This document shows, in pieces, positions 1-11,349 of a DNA stretch of 64,000 nucleotides (its first letter is position 1; each line of letters opens with the position of its first letter). The notes under the pieces were generated by a model, which did no database searches, was not told the DNA's origin, and worked only from the letters and a program-made list of their open reading frames with translations. Source of the DNA: Tupaia tana (Eukaryota; Chordata; Mammalia; Scandentia; Tupaiidae); the NCBI GenBank assembly GCA_026018925.1, contig JAKSZU010000165.1, positions 310,001-374,000 of the forward strand, given 5' to 3'. Position numbers and translations under genes: made by a program.

Positions 1-530
1 CATCAATGTTTATTGCAGCATTATTCACAATTGCCAAGACATGGAACCAACCTAAATGTCCACAAACTGATGAACGGATTGGAAAAGTGTGGTATATATA
101 CTCTATGGAATACTACTCAGCCATAAAAAATAACAAGACCCTGGAATTTGATAGAAAGTGGTCAGATACGGAGGATATATTGCTGAGTGAAGTAAGCCAG
201 GCTATGAAAGAAAGATATTGTATGTATCCACTCAATATATACTGACTACCTGCACTCTATGGTAGAGAGCAAAAAATTGGAGGACATAAAAGCAGTGAAA
301 GTACTTAACGAGAATAGGACAGTGTGGAATGGGGGGGCGTGAGGAGAAGAGGATAGAAAAAGATAGCAAGAGAACAATAGACAGGCAAGACGTTAGTGAG
401 AAACAGATATAGCTTATTACCTCTTGATGATGACATGTATAGTATTCTCAACTGGATTGGTCTGAGAAATATTTCATGATGGGTAAAGTCTTTTTACAAG
501 CAAAATGAGAAATAGTGATTGACTGTTTTA
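1..530 (+). mobile_element. L1 3' fragment (ORF2 C-terminus and 3' UTR)
   Basis: An open stretch from 6 to 245 encodes the L1 ORF2 C-terminal block (MEYYSAIKNNKTLEFDRKW, QAMKERYCMYPL). A short 3' UTR with the word ttgatgatgacatgtatag ends in an A-rich tail near 530. It is 5' truncated at or before the window start. Confidence 0.92.
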
Positions 531-539
531 AAAAATAAT

Positions 540-738
540 TAGAATAATAATAATGATTGGGAAAAACATAGAAAAGGTATTGAATGATGAAGTGGGGAGA
601 TTAATGTCTCTGTATTGACTGACATGCATGGCATTCCCTTTTGAAAAAGCAATGTAATACACCGTAAAATTATATCTAATTCAATGTAATATAAAGAAGA
701 TTATGATGATAATAAAAATAAAAATGGAAAAAAAAAGA
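540..738 (+). mobile_element. L1-type 3' UTR fragment abutting V2R exon 6
   Basis: The words tgactgacatgcatggcatt and gcaatgtaatacaccgtaaa recur in antisense at 3760-3900. It ends in an A-rich tail directly against the V2R 7TM exon (after KCYIIL in antisense), so its insertion removed or displaced the end of that exon. Confidence 0.75.
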
Positions 739-1578
739 ATAATATAGCATTTGGGTACAAAAATGCAGCCTTGGAGCCCTGCACTGGAGGCCAAAATGGA
801 GAAGACCTCCACAGCCACCATGAACTTCACCTTGGTGCTGTGATAGACAGGGAAAAATGTGAACCAGACACTGCAGAACACCAGCATGCTGAATGTGAGG
901 AACTTGGCTTCATTGAATGTATCAGGAAGGTTCCTGGCCAGGAAAGCCACAGTGAAGTTCCCCAGAGCCTAGAAACCCAAGTAGCCCAGGACACAGTAGA
1001 AGGCAGTGACTGAGCCCTTTTTCCACACGATGATGAGGTTTCTGGGCTGAGAGTGTTAGTCTATGTCAACAAAAGGCGCAGAGGTTCCCAGCCAGATTCC
1101 ACAGATTTGGATCAGGGAACAAATAGGAATGACAGAGTTAGAAGCCCCTGATAGCAGCAAGCACCTCATTGTTCTTCCAGGCTTCATGGCCTTGAATGCC
1201 AGAATCACAGTAATGGTTTTGGCCAAAACAGTGGAAACAGCCGCAGTGAACACAAGGCCAAATACAACTTGTTGGAGAACACAGGTGGCTGCATTAGGAT
1301 GGCCAATGAAGAGCAAGGAGCAGAGGAAGCATGGCAGGAGAGAGATGAGCAGAATAAAGCTGAGGGCCTGGTTGTTGGCCTTGACAATGCAGTGTCTCGG
1401 TGCTTCGCAAAGACTCCCTAAACTATAGCTGTGAGGAAAAAGCAGCACAGAGCTATGCAGGCCATGGTTGTCCCAAAAGCATCCTCAAAAGCCAGGAATG
1501 TCACAGGCTTGGGCAGGCAGTGAATTCTTTCACTGTTTGGATACTCTTGAGCTGGGCACTGGATACACTGCTTTGCAT
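738..1578 (-). pseudogene. V2R exon 6: seven-transmembrane domain, broken
   Basis: The exon opens after an acceptor (tttgtcaccag) in phase 1 with AKQCIQCPAQEYPNSERIHC, the linker to the transmembrane region. It continues with typical V2R 7TM motifs: KANNQALSFILLISLLPCF, CSLLFIGHPNAATCVLQQ, VLAKTITVILAFKA, PICSLIQ, and [20 protein letters not shown] near TM6. Reading must change frame near 1418-1450. Two in-frame stops follow, one just after FVDID (about 1056) and one in the GYLG stretch (about 967-970). Homology stops after KCYIIL at about 738, where an L1 3' end abuts, so roughly the last twenty codons are missing. No function is expected. Confidence 0.94.
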
Positions 1579-1579
1579 C

Positions 1580-2149
1580 TGGTGACAAAACAAAGATCCA
1601 GCAATTCAGTTTCATGAATTGATTGTCATGTTAAAGAAAATGGTGACTTTTGTGTAATTTTCCACAGATGAATCTCCAAGAAAATACCAAGATATACCAA
1701 ATTAAAGGCCTGTGTTGATAACACTGGGAGAATTCTTTCAACTTCAGGTGGCATCAAAGTGATTGAAAACTGGATCTCAGTATCTAAAGATCTTTGTTGA
1801 CCCCTCTTGACTCTGAATAATACTATCAATGATGAGAATTTATTCCAGATCTCTTCTCTACACTCTCCTCTCTTTTCCTTATAATGAACTTTATATTTCC
1901 ATGGCTTATCATAGTTGTTCATCATAACAGACATGATAAGTTTTCTTTTTAATATTCAGAAAACAAGAAATATCTTGTTCTCCTGAAATAATTTCTATCT
2001 CTATCCTAATTTGTACTGATTTTTCCTTGTATATATCATGTCACTTTGTGTACCTACTTTTCTTATTGTACATTTTAATTTTTCTATCAATATTATTATA
2101 AATAGTCCTATGTTAATGTTGAAAACAGGTTTAACTTTTAATGTTTTTG
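1580..2149. other. V2R intron 5, non-repeat part
   Basis: AT-rich sequence just upstream (minus strand) of the 7TM exon. A 102-codon minus-strand ORF at 1626-1934 has no recognisable domain. Nothing else is seen. The stretches 2408-2919, 3181-3499 and 4331-4837 are likewise AT-rich intron sequence without features I can support. Confidence 0.5.
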
Positions 2150-2407
2150 TAGATCTTTTTGCCTTAGGACATGTGTGCTTGCCAGAGAGAGAGAAAGAGA
2201 TAGACACAGTGAGAGAAAAAGTGAGAAATCACCCTCAGAGAGGTTGGTGATTCTGCAGTCTATTTTTTTTCTCCATTCTCTTCCTGGAATCTTGGGCATG
2301 TACACACACCTGCCCAGCATGAGTTTCAAAGCACTGTGTTTGGGACTCGAACTGCATTTGGCCATGTTGGAGTTCAACAATAAATGACTATGACACCTTC
2401 AGGTCCC
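2150..2407 (-). mobile_element. S1 SINE (tRNA-derived), old copy
   Basis: S1 is the long family here: about 255 bp, a tRNA-like head beginning GGGACCAGCAG, a body with cctggtggcttaaactcacg, a pyrimidine-rich tctctgtctct tail part, then gccctatagcaaaaacctct and poly(A). This antisense copy shows cttaggacatgtgtgcttgc and a degraded head near 2400. Confidence 0.75.
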
Positions 2408-2919
2408 AGAAAACTGTTTTAAAACATTTAAATATTTAATGGATTTTGATTGCTTCTGTATAGCTGTTGTTTGAGGAATTGGTATTATAATTACATGATA
2501 GAAAGATGGAATATTCTTTGTGAGGTACCTATATATATATACATTTGAAAACTTAGCTTGTAAAACATTTTTTTTTTCTTTTTGAGAGGCTGGTAATATT
2601 TTTTGCCTTTATACATTATGTGGTTTCTGTTGGAAATACTCACTTCAATTGTTATATAGCAGGAGAGCAGCCACAGAGATTATAGAAATTAATAATTATG
2701 TCTGCATTTCAATTACTTTTTTTTTCTTTTTGAGAAAAATGGGTGGTGTGTCTAATATTTACTCAAGTATTTATTTACTTTTGGTAATACTAAGACAATA
2801 TTATTGGTCTGTTGAAAAAGTCATGACAGATTTTTCCATAGGAAATAAAACCTAAAAATACATCGTGACTCTTACAACTCAATATCAATGTCATCTCAAA
2901 GAATTACAGTGGGAGTCAG

Positions 2920-3180
2920 CAGGTGTCATGGCAGTTAAGATCCTAGTGTGTGAAGATGAAGGGATGAGAGTCTGAGGAAAGACATTAAGGAGAAAAACAA
3001 AGAGGCAAGACATTGGCAGGGCATAGAAATGGATTATTAACTGTTGATGATAACATGTAGGGCATCTCTAAATGGACTGGTGAGAAATGTATTTATGTTG
3101 GAAAATTCACTTTACAAGTGAAGTGATGTATAGTGATTGAATGTATGAAAGAAATTGAAATAATACAAAAAAAGTCTTAG
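2920..3180 (+). mobile_element. L1/HAL1-type 3' end fragment
   Basis: It contains agacattaaggagaaaaaca, ttgatgataacatgtag and ttggaaaattcactttacaa, the shared 3' UTR words of this L1 group, followed by an A-rich end. A close relative lies at 9000-9235. Confidence 0.75.
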
Positions 3181-3499
3181 GCTCCCACAAAACTTATTGC
3201 AGTTTGAGTCTCAGACACGGTAACTTGCTTTCTTACTTTTACTTCCTAAATCTCTCTGGTGAGTGTGCATGACTTATAGCAAATTTTAATAATAATAATG
3301 ATGGAATTAAATAAACAGTTCTTAGAAAATGATAACTAAGTAATAACTAATCACTTTTTTTCTTGAATTACCTATTTTTATTCCAAAAGTCAGCAAATAC
3401 TCCAGACTTTTGTCTCAGGAATAGGTTTGACACCCACATGAATGTGTTTATTTTCTTCTTGGTACCAAATCCTTTCTTTCTCTACTTAAGTTTTTCTTT

Positions 3500-3700
3500 T
3501 TCTTTTTAAATATAATTATTTAATTTTATTTATTATTTATTTTAAAATTTGCTCTAGGGAATTTGTATTCAGAATTGAGAGACAAAGACAGAAAGAGAGA
3601 GGGAAGTGGAAAAGCAAGTGGCCAGGTCTGGGATTCAAATCATGGTTAGTCATGTGAGATTCCACTACCTTATGAATCATGCCACCTACTGGCCCCTAAT
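3500..3700 (-). mobile_element. S2 SINE (short tRNA-derived family)
   Basis: S2 shares the S1 head but goes straight from cctggtggcttgctttctca to a tctctggtcaaatt end with an A/T-rich tail (about 150 bp). This antisense copy ends with ccacctactggccc near 3695. Confidence 0.7.
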
Positions 3701-3754
3701 GTTCATTTAAAAATTTACTTACTTATTTAATTTAATTCATTATTACTATTATTA

Positions 3755-3905
3755 ATTTTATTTATTATTATCATAATCTTGTTTATATTACATTGAATCA
3801 CATAAAACTTTACAGTGTATTACATTTCTTTTTCCAGAAGGAATACCACGTATATCAGTCAATACAAAGATATTAAAATCTCCATCATCATCATCATCAA
3901 ATAGC
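3755..3905 (-). mobile_element. L1 3' UTR fragment, antisense
   Basis: It is the reverse complement of the 540-738 type: acagtgtattacatttcttt and ataccacgtatatcagtcaa are seen here. Confidence 0.7.
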
Positions 3906-3919
3906 TCTTTATTTTTTTC

Positions 3920-4075
3920 ATATTATTATATTATTATTATTATTATTATTATTAATTTGACCAGAGAGAGAGTGAAAGTGAGAAAACAAGCCACACAGTC
4001 CAAGACTCAAACCACAATCAGCCATGTGGCAGTCCAGCACCATGCCATAGGCTGTCTCCATATTGTCCATGTAAA
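3920..4075 (-). mobile_element. S2 SINE with TTA-repeat tail
   Basis: Antisense copy: tail (ttattatta) at 3925-3950, then gaccagagagagagtgaaag and agccatgtggcagtccagca. Confidence 0.7.
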
Positions 4076-4079
4076 AAAA

Positions 4080-4330
4080 ATTGCTGGGAGGCACATTCAC
4101 TCACTGGAGAAAGACACCCAGAGAAAGAAAAATCTTGAGACAACACCACCTCTGTAAAATAGTCATGCCACAATTCCTTCTACACCATATTTTCACCTTA
4201 TCATTATTTTGCACAATATACAACCTCCTGGTGTATTTTCCAAGTTTTCTGGTTGAGGATTCAAGTCACAATTTGAGTCATGTGAGATTCAGACACCTTA
4301 ACCACCATGCCATGAGCTGTCTCCATACCT
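4080..4330 (-). mobile_element. S1-type SINE fragment, degraded
   Basis: Contains cagagaaagaaaaatcttga, tcatgccacaattccttcta and aaccaccatgccatgagctg in antisense S1 order. Poorly preserved. Confidence 0.55.
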
Positions 4331-4837
4331 CTATTTTTATTTCCTGTTTTACACACTCATTTGATTTTGCAATTCATTCACAATAAACATTTTTTCTTGG
4401 CATATTCTAAGCTAAAAATAAATATTAATTTTTACTAGTAATGAAAATCAAAATAATTTCTCCTCTTAGAATGCCTGAAATTGAATGAAACTTATAAATA
4501 ATTCAAACCATTTTTATTCCTTATATATTGGAAAAATGGAAGCATTATTTCTTATAATTTTCCATATTTTACAATTTGACAGTAAATTACATATTTTTCC
4601 ATATTTTAGAGTATCACATTTTATTTTGACAATTGTTTGATTTTATATTTTGTATGACAGCAAATTTTGAGGTGTCTAAGTGTAAAATTAATTAGAATGT
4701 TGAGTCTTCAATCTTTAAACTATGTTTCTTTTTCTTCCTGCAATATAATTCATGTGTGATTTTCTGATATTAGTCAATTCTTTGTTCTTAATTGCACAGG
4801 TGTATTTGAGCATGGTTGAAAAAGTTTAAAATATTTT

Positions 4838-5095
4838 GGGACCAGCTTTTAGCATAATGGCTATGTCACTGGCATCCTATGTAGTCGACCACGGTTTGAG
4901 TCCTGGCTCTGGTGGCTTAAACTCATGCCTGGTTCATGTGCATGTGTGCCCAAGATCCCAAGAGGAGAATGGAGTTGAAGGGATTGTGACATGGCCATAC
5001 ACCCTGGGGGTGATTTCTCGCTTTCTGTCTTTCTGTTTCTCTCTGTCTTTCTGGTGAGTACATATGCCCTATAGAAAAAAAATCTCCAAAAAAAA
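4838..5095 (+). mobile_element. S1 SINE
   Basis: Starts gggaccagcttttagcataa, has B-box-like ggtttgagtcc and ends ctccaaaaaaaa. The flanks aaaatatttt at 4828-4837 and after the tail are a probable target site duplication. Confidence 0.85.
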
Positions 5096-5439
5096 GTTGA
5101 AAATATTTTAATAATAACTTATTTGTTATTATGTCATGCTTATCATCTGGGTATAAAAGTAAGATTCAAAGTTTAAGGCACCCACAGGTCACCTTGATAA
5201 TGACACATTTCTCATTTCATGACTAATGTGCTCCAGTATGAGATTTAAGATTGACACTGTCTTACTCAGCACTAAAGTGCAAGGGTGTCCATTGGAAATC
5301 ATTTCAGAGTTGAGCCTAATTGATTGAGCATGACCAGATAACAGCTGACACAAATAGGGTAGTAATAGTGTTTATAAAATAAATATACCAAATATACCAA
5401 AACAATGAATATGTTCTCTATAATTCATCCCCCCCTCTC

Positions 5440-5451
5440 TTGTCTCTCTCA

Positions 5452-5533
<82 letters not shown>

Positions 5534-5746
5534 CTCTAGGGCAAGTGTGTTCAGCATAGAAACAGAATGAGAAATCACCTTCTAGAGGAGATGGCCTTGC
5601 CACAGTCTCTTATTTTACTTTCTGCTCTGGAGATTTGGGGCACATATGCACATGCACCTGGCATGACTCAAGATTCAGGATTGGGAATTAAACCACAGTC
5701 AGCCACATGGGACAGTGCCTCCACCAATGCATCACCTGCTGCCCCC
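5440..5746 (-). mobile_element. S1 SINE with expanded GT/GA tract
   Basis: After a (GT)n(GA)n block (5450-5528), ttttgctctagggcaagtgt begins an antisense S1 running to a head near 5745 (tcacctgctgccccc). Confidence 0.7.
5450..5528 (+). repeat. GT and GA microsatellite
   Basis: (GT)n then (GA)n with one interruption, within an S1 SINE. Confidence 0.9.
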
Positions 5747-5826
5747 CATGTTTTATTTCTAATAGTAACAGTTTTATTTTTATTGAGCAATAGTAGGGAC
5801 TAAGAATCTAGTTATATATTTCATAC

Positions 5827-5950
5827 TTGTTTGATTTGAAATATCTGACTCTGGGCACAAGACACAAATAAAGCAGCAAACAGGTCTTCCTTCTTGGGGA
5901 AGTTTTTGAAATCCAGGAACACAGCTGTGACTACACACAGATTCAGGAGT
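5827..5950 (-). pseudogene. V2R exon 5: cysteine-rich linker exon, reading frame open
   Basis: This 124-bp segment is flanked by an acceptor (ttttctgctcag) and a donor (gtatga). In the correct phase it translates without a stop as TPESVCSHSCVPGFQKLPQE followed by GRPVCCFICVLCPESDISNQ. This matches the cysteine-rich region (NCD3G-type) joining the ligand-binding and transmembrane domains of V2Rs and other class C GPCRs. 124 bp is the usual exon 5 length in V2R genes as I know them. The phase joins exactly to exon 6. It is the only complete, undamaged exon of the unduplicated part, but the rest of the gene is broken. Confidence 0.93.
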
Positions 5951-6109
5951 CTGAGCAGAAAAGAGAAATATTAGTCATAATCATATATGTTATAAACTAT
6001 TTTGATGAGATGCCTCTATTTTTCTCCACTTTGGAGAAAATTATTGCCTTTAATAGTTCGACACTGTGTATCATTTAAACTCCCATCACATTGATATTAG
6101 TTAGGCTTT

Positions 6110-6360
6110 CTTTTTATTGCTTTGTTTTAGAGAGAGATTTTTGCTATAGGGTACATAGAGTCACCAGAGAGACAGAAAAAGTGAGAAAACACTCCTGGTA
6201 TGACGGCCACACTGCAATCCATTCTTTACTGTCTTCTCAGGGTTTGAGACAACCATGCACATATGCCTGACATGAGTTTTAAGTTCTGGTTCCAGGACTC
6301 TAAACTGTAGTCAGCCATGTAGAAGTCCAGAACTTAACCACTATGCTACCTGTTGACCAC
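6110..6360 (-). mobile_element. S1 SINE, old
   Basis: ttttgctatagggtacatag through gctacctgttgaccac, antisense. Confidence 0.72.
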
Positions 6361-6429
6361 TCTTACAAAGACTTCTAATGAAGAAGTAGCATGCTTCCCT
6401 TTGTTCTTTATGCATTATTACTATTTTTA

Positions 6430-6489
6430 AATTTTTGTAAAATTATTTATTTAGCTTGTATTTATTATTATTTTAAAATTTGAACAGAA

Positions 6490-6526
<37 letters not shown>

Positions 6527-6622
6527 GAAAGTGAGAAAGCAAGCCACAGGTCTGGGACAAGAACTGTGGTCAACCATGTGGTAGTCTAGTGCTTTAACCA
6601 TCACATCTCCTGCCAGCTCTCT
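6430..6622 (-). mobile_element. S2 SINE with GA repeat
   Basis: aaaatttgaacagaaataga, a (GA)n tract at 6494-6522, then agccacaggtctgggacaag to catctcctgccagc. Confidence 0.7.
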
Positions 6623-7017
6623 TTATGTATTATTTGCCAAATATTTCCAGCATATCTAATTACTGTATCCCATACATATCTAAAATAATCCCTGTGTCAT
6701 TCTCTTCTCTTATGTAATCACTTTATTCAAAACAATCTCAATGCAGGTTTTACAAGGTAAATATTCTGAAAAGCTGTGTTCCCAAGAATATTTATACTAG
6801 GTCTTCATATCTGGTTGTGTAGAAAATTTTTGATTCTAAATTTTACAATATCTAATGTGATATGTAGGTACACAATAAAAAGTTAACCTAAATCTCATGT
6901 GCCAGCACAAGGATAAGAATGTGGTTAATTCACTTCTGGACTCTGACATTAGTAGAGCACTGCTTTTTCTATATTAACACAATACATTTGTGAGGAATGA
7001 TTGTTATAGAAATATTT

Positions 7018-7300
7018 TTATAAAAGCTTTTTGCCTTAGGGTGTGTGCACTCATGCGCATGCGCACATGCAAGAGAGAAAGAGAGAGAGAAATAAACAGA
7101 GACATTGAGAGACAAAGTGAGAAATTAGCCCACAGGGGTAATAGTCACATCACAATCCATTCTCCTCTATCTCCTCCCACTATGTGGGGCACGCATTCAC
7201 ATGCACTCAGCTTCAGATTCTAGACAGCAGTTCCAAGACTCAACTGCGGTCAGTCATGTGGGAGTCCAACATTGTAACTACCTCGTGATCTGCTGGCACC
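7018..7300 (-). mobile_element. S1 SINE, old
   Basis: Antisense: tgccttagggtgtgtgcact to gatctgctggcacc. Confidence 0.72.
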
Positions 7301-7354
7301 TGTTGTATAAATCTTCTGCCTCATCTAATTGGCTGAGATGATAGTCAATGCTTT

Positions 7355-7635
7355 TTCTTTTTCTTTTTTTTTGGAGAGGTTTATCGCTATAGGGCGCGTG
7401 CGCTCACCAGACAGACAGAGAGAGACAGAGAGAGACAGAGAGATAGAAAGCAAGAAATCACCCCCCAGGGGGGATGGCCACACTGCAATCCCTTCTTTTC
7501 CATTCTCCTCTCGGGATCTTGGGCACGCACGCACACACGCCCCATGTGAGTTTTAAGCCACTGGGTCCAGGACGCAAACCACGATTGACTATGTGGGAGT
7601 CCAATGATATAGTCATTACGCTAACTGCTGATCCC
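7355..7635 (-). mobile_element. S1 SINE, young
   Basis: Antisense, CpG-rich body (gctatagggcgcgtgcgctc) with a poly-T end. The 15-bp target duplication gatagtcaatgcttt lies at 7340-7354 and 7636-7650. Confidence 0.9.
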
Positions 7636-7687
7636 GATAGTCAATGCTTTGAGATGTTTAGTACAACAAAGCTTAATATGCAAGGCG

Positions 7688-7840
7688 CTGGCAGGTGATG
7701 GGGTGGATAAGGCACTAGATTCTCATATGGCAAATTATGGTTTAACCCCTGGATCCATTGACTGGCTTTCGCATTCTCTCTCTCTCATCAAATTGAAGAA
7801 GGCTAATAATAACTAACAAATTAAATAAACCATTCTTTAA
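7688..7840 (+). mobile_element. S2 SINE
   Basis: gctggcaggtgatggggtgg through ctctctctcatcaaattgaa with an A-rich tail. Confidence 0.68.
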
Positions 7841-8242
7841 AAAATCGTATGCAACATGACAAGAGGAAATGTGAATGGTATATACAAAAACATGAATGGT
7901 ATTTTAATCTGTACTCTCCTGTGTTTATAGAATATCAATATATAAGAAGGACTTTGTTGACAAATGATAGACGGTTTCAGGATATATAGTGGAATTTTCT
8001 AAGACACACACAAATTCATACACACACACATACATATTGACATATATATGAAAGAGTCATGTGCTCTATAAAGATAGAAGACAATTCAGTCAATGATGAA
8101 AAGCATACATGATAGTGGTCCCATAAAATAATAGGTTAGACCATATAAATTTCATGTGCAATGTGCAATATCATCTAGGTTTGTGTAAGTGCAATCTATT
8201 ACTTTCACACAATGACAAGCTATCCTAAAAGTGCATTTCTTG

Positions 8243-8500
8243 GGGACCAGCAGATGGCGCACTGTTCTTGGACTCCCATATGGCTAAGTGCAGTTTGAGT
8301 CCCAGATCTGGCAGCTTGAATCTTACAGGGCGAATGTGCATGTGAACTCAAAATTTTGAGAGAATGGAGGAAAAGGGATTGTGGCATGGCCATCTCCCCA
8401 GGTGGCAATTTCTAGCTTCCTACCTCTTTGTTTCTCTGGTAAGCACACATGCCTATCTGCAAAAATCTATCTAAAATAAAAATTAAATTAAATAAAAAAT
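8243..8500 (+). mobile_element. S1 SINE
   Basis: Starts ggggaccagcagatggcgca; tail aaaattaaattaaataaaa. The flanks gtgcatttctt and atgcatttctc look like the target duplication. Confidence 0.78.
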
Positions 8501-8732
8501 GCATTTCTCTCATTAAACAATGTTCAACTATGTATGCATATCCATTACTGCATTGATTTTAATTGGACTTCTGCTTGAACAAACAAAAAAAAACAAACCA
8601 ACATATAAAAAACAGATGTTTTTCTATAGTAAGAATGTATGTAAGCAAAGTTACATAGTATAAAGTCAGGATGTAAAAGGCAGATTTAAGAAAATAATTT
8701 GTATTTTCACTGAGGCAAGAGTGTAATTAGTT

Positions 8733-8988
8733 TTTCTTTAAGTGTCTGCCGTAGGTCATTTGCTTTTACCAGGGAGAGATAAAAACAGAAAAACAATATG
8801 TGAGAAATTAATCCTTAGGAAGTTGGTCATTCCTTAAACCCTTTCCCCCCATTATCCTCTCAGGATTTTGGACATGCACGAACATACACATGCCAAGCAT
8901 AATTTTCAAGTCGCCAGATCCAGGACACAAAACCATGGTTGGCCATGTGAGAACTCAGCTCCTTCACCATTACAACACCTACTGGTAC
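8733..8988 (-). mobile_element. S1 SINE, old
   Basis: Antisense: gccgtaggtcatttgctttt to caacacctactggtac. Confidence 0.7.
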
Positions 8989-8999
8989 GTGAAAAGCAA

Positions 9000-9235
9000 A
9001 TTGAATGCTATGTTAGTGTAGGAAGTGGTGGGAGAAGGAGGAGAATGTGAGGGAAGACATTAAGAAGAAAAACAGGAAGGCAAGACATTAATGGGACACA
9101 GAAATTGATTATTATCTATTGATGATAACATGTATATCCCCAAATGGATTGGTGTGAAATATATTCATGTTGGAAAATTCACTTTACAAAGTAAGTATAG
9201 TGATTTATTGTATAAAAGAAATTAAAACCAAATAA
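9000..9235 (+). mobile_element. L1/HAL1-type 3' end fragment
   Basis: agacattaagaagaaaaaca, ttgatgataacatgtat and ttggaaaattcactttacaa match 2920-3180. The end is A-rich. Confidence 0.75.
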
Positions 9236-9239
9236 AATA

Positions 9240-9590
9240 CATGAATGTTTGCACTCTATAGTAGAAATTGAAAGATTGGAAAGTATAGTAGAAGGGAGGG
9301 GAACAGTAGCTACTACACATAGTAAGAATAAGGATAATATAAGGGTGGGAATTAGGGGAGGAGGAAAAAAGATGAAAAAGAAGTACATATAACTAACACA
9401 AAAATAAAAAGCTACTTGCTGATGATAATGTAGTTGGTAATGTCTTTGTCTTGTCTGATATGCACTGTACTTGTGCTGGGAAAAGTCACGTTGTACACTG
9501 TAAAGAGGTATATGATTAAATATAAGTACAAAGAATAAAAAAATTAAAATATTGGAAAACAGACACGAAAAAAAAACACAAAAAAGGGTA
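9240..9590 (+). mobile_element. Second L1-type 3' end fragment
   Basis: Starts with tgcactctatagtagaaatt, resembling the last L1 ORF2 codons plus 3' UTR (compare ctgcactctatggtagagac at 46938), then ttgctgatgataatgtag and an A-rich tail at 9540-9590. Confidence 0.7.
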
Positions 9591-9594
9591 GTCA

Positions 9595-10300
9595 CACAAT
9601 TTCATTTCAGGACTCTGTTCAGATACCTCCGTATATATTTAACATTGAAATGACGTCATACCTCCTTGAAACTAATAAGCCAGTTGATCACCTTTTCATT
9701 GATGACCAAGCCTTGATCATGGATGCTCCTGTAGACAAAAATCTCCTACTTTAACCAACAACACACTGCGATTAGAAAATCTCACAAGATTGTGGATATC
9801 ATACTGTATCGTTTTTCTTTTCTCATCTAGAGGCTTGTTGTACACAATGCTGCTAGTCAACTGGCTTTTGCTCAGAAATGGATGAAGCTGGATTAAAGGA
9901 AGAATTTACAAATTGGGACTGCATGAAATATAGAGGTTCAACAGTCCATATTTATCAAGTAATCCTATTTTATCATCTCTACCCTTTTTTGTAGGAGCTC
10001 AATATGGATTGAGTTGTCACCAGTTCTGTAGTCATGTGAGATATACTCTCTTTTTTCTTTCTAAAAACAATGAAGGAGTGGTTGTAGCTCATAAGAAATA
10101 TTCTAGGATATTTCCCAAAAAGTTATTTTTACATGGACTTTCATAAAACTCAGACTAACAAAATCTGGCTTGGACTAATTAGAGGCTAAACTTGGTCACT
10201 TATAAAGGGCACACGTGGGCCCAGCCAGTGAGTGGTGTGATTAAAGTGTCTGACTCACACATCACTAAGCCAGCATCTTTGTTCCTGTGCCTGCAGCCTA
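9595..10300. other. Unassigned unique sequence with an exon-like open stretch
   Basis: After tttcatttcag (9600-9610) the plus strand is open for about 48 codons (DSVQIPPYIFNIEMTSYLLE, then TNKPVDHLFIDDQALIMDAP). Later frames contain scattered stops. It may be a fragment of a retrocopied or unrelated gene lying in V2R intron 4 or 3, or chance. I do not recognise the protein. Confidence 0.3.
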
Positions 10301-10309
10301 CAAAACACA

Positions 10310-10475
10310 CTGGTTGGGACCAACAGGAACTGTGGTGGTTAAGGCATTGGACTCTCTTCATGGCTGACTGTGGTTTAAATTCTGGACTTGATGGCTTACT
10401 TTCTGACTTTCCTTTTTCCTCTTTCTCTGTCTCTTGGATCAAATTTTAAAAAATAAAAATAAATAAAATAATTAT
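10310..10475 (+). mobile_element. S2 SINE
   Basis: gggaccaacaggaactgtgg, cttggatcaaattttaaaaa, and an A/T-rich tail. Confidence 0.72.
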
Positions 10476-10494
10476 TTTAAGAGAAAACAAAACA

Positions 10495-10640
10495 CTGGAC
10501 ACATGTGTGTTCAAGTCCCAAATTCCAGATAAAAACCGAGATGGAGAAAGGATTAGATTATGACTATTCCTCATGGGTGATGATTTCTCACTTCTCCTCT
10601 GTGTCTTTCCCTAACGAATGCACATGTAGGAAAAAAATAA
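10495..10640 (+). mobile_element. S1 SINE fragment
   Basis: gttcaagtcccaaattccag (B-box region) to gtgatgatttctcacttctc and gcacatgtaggaaaaaaa. The 5' end is missing. Confidence 0.55.
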
Positions 10641-10644
10641 GAAT

Positions 10645-10795
10645 TATTTAATTTTTTTATTATTGCTATTTTTAAAATTTGACCAAAGAGAGAGGAAAAC
10701 TGAGAAAGTAAGCCACCAAGTTCTAGACATGAACCAGTTTGCCATGTGGGAGTTCAGCACTGTGACTACTATGCCACCTGCTGGTCCCTTGTAGG
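10645..10795 (-). mobile_element. S2 SINE
   Basis: Antisense: aaaatttgaccaaagagaga to atgccacctgctggtccc. Confidence 0.72.
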
Positions 10796-11017
10796 AAAAA
10801 GTTTTAAAAGGCACTATATGTATGAAAAGATTTAGATTCTTGATACTGGTAGGGATAGTATACACGTGTATAGTTATTCAAGTTTATCCAAAAATGGACA
10901 TTGAATATGTAAAATTTGTTGGATATTACTTGCACCTCAATAAAACTTTTAAAAAGATCAAACCTGTCTTGTTCTTTATCTTTATTTTGGACTTCTTTTG
11001 GTAAAAGTGTTATTGTC

Positions 11018-11277
11018 GGGAACCAGCAGTTAGCATAATGGCTATGTCGCTGGACTCCCACGTAGTCGACTGTGGTTCACATCCTGGACCCGGTAGCTTA
11101 AAACTCACGCGGGGCGCGTGTGCGTGCGTGCCCAAGATCCCAAGAGGAGAATAGAGGAGAAGGGATTGCGGCGTGACCATCCCCTCTGGGGGGTGATTTC
11201 TCGCTTTCTGTCTCTATGTCTCTCTCTGTCTGTCTGGCGAGCGCATGCGCCCTATAGCAAAAACCTCTCCAAAAAAA
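11018..11277 (+). mobile_element. S1 SINE, young, with A and B boxes
   Basis: gggaaccagcagttagcata, A box tagcataatgg, body gcggggcgcgtgtgcgtgcg, poly(A) tail. The 15-bp target duplication aaaagtgttattgtc flanks it at 11003-11017 and 11278-11292. Confidence 0.92.
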
Positions 11278-11349
11278 AAAAGTGTTATTGTCATGTGACA
11301 TAAGAAATAATTTGTAACAAATACATCAATTTAAAACTTTTAAATTCTT

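Noticed and set aside
738-1578. A functional V2R or an intact 7TM domain
   Set aside because: A frameshift, two in-frame stops and a missing 3' end exclude it.
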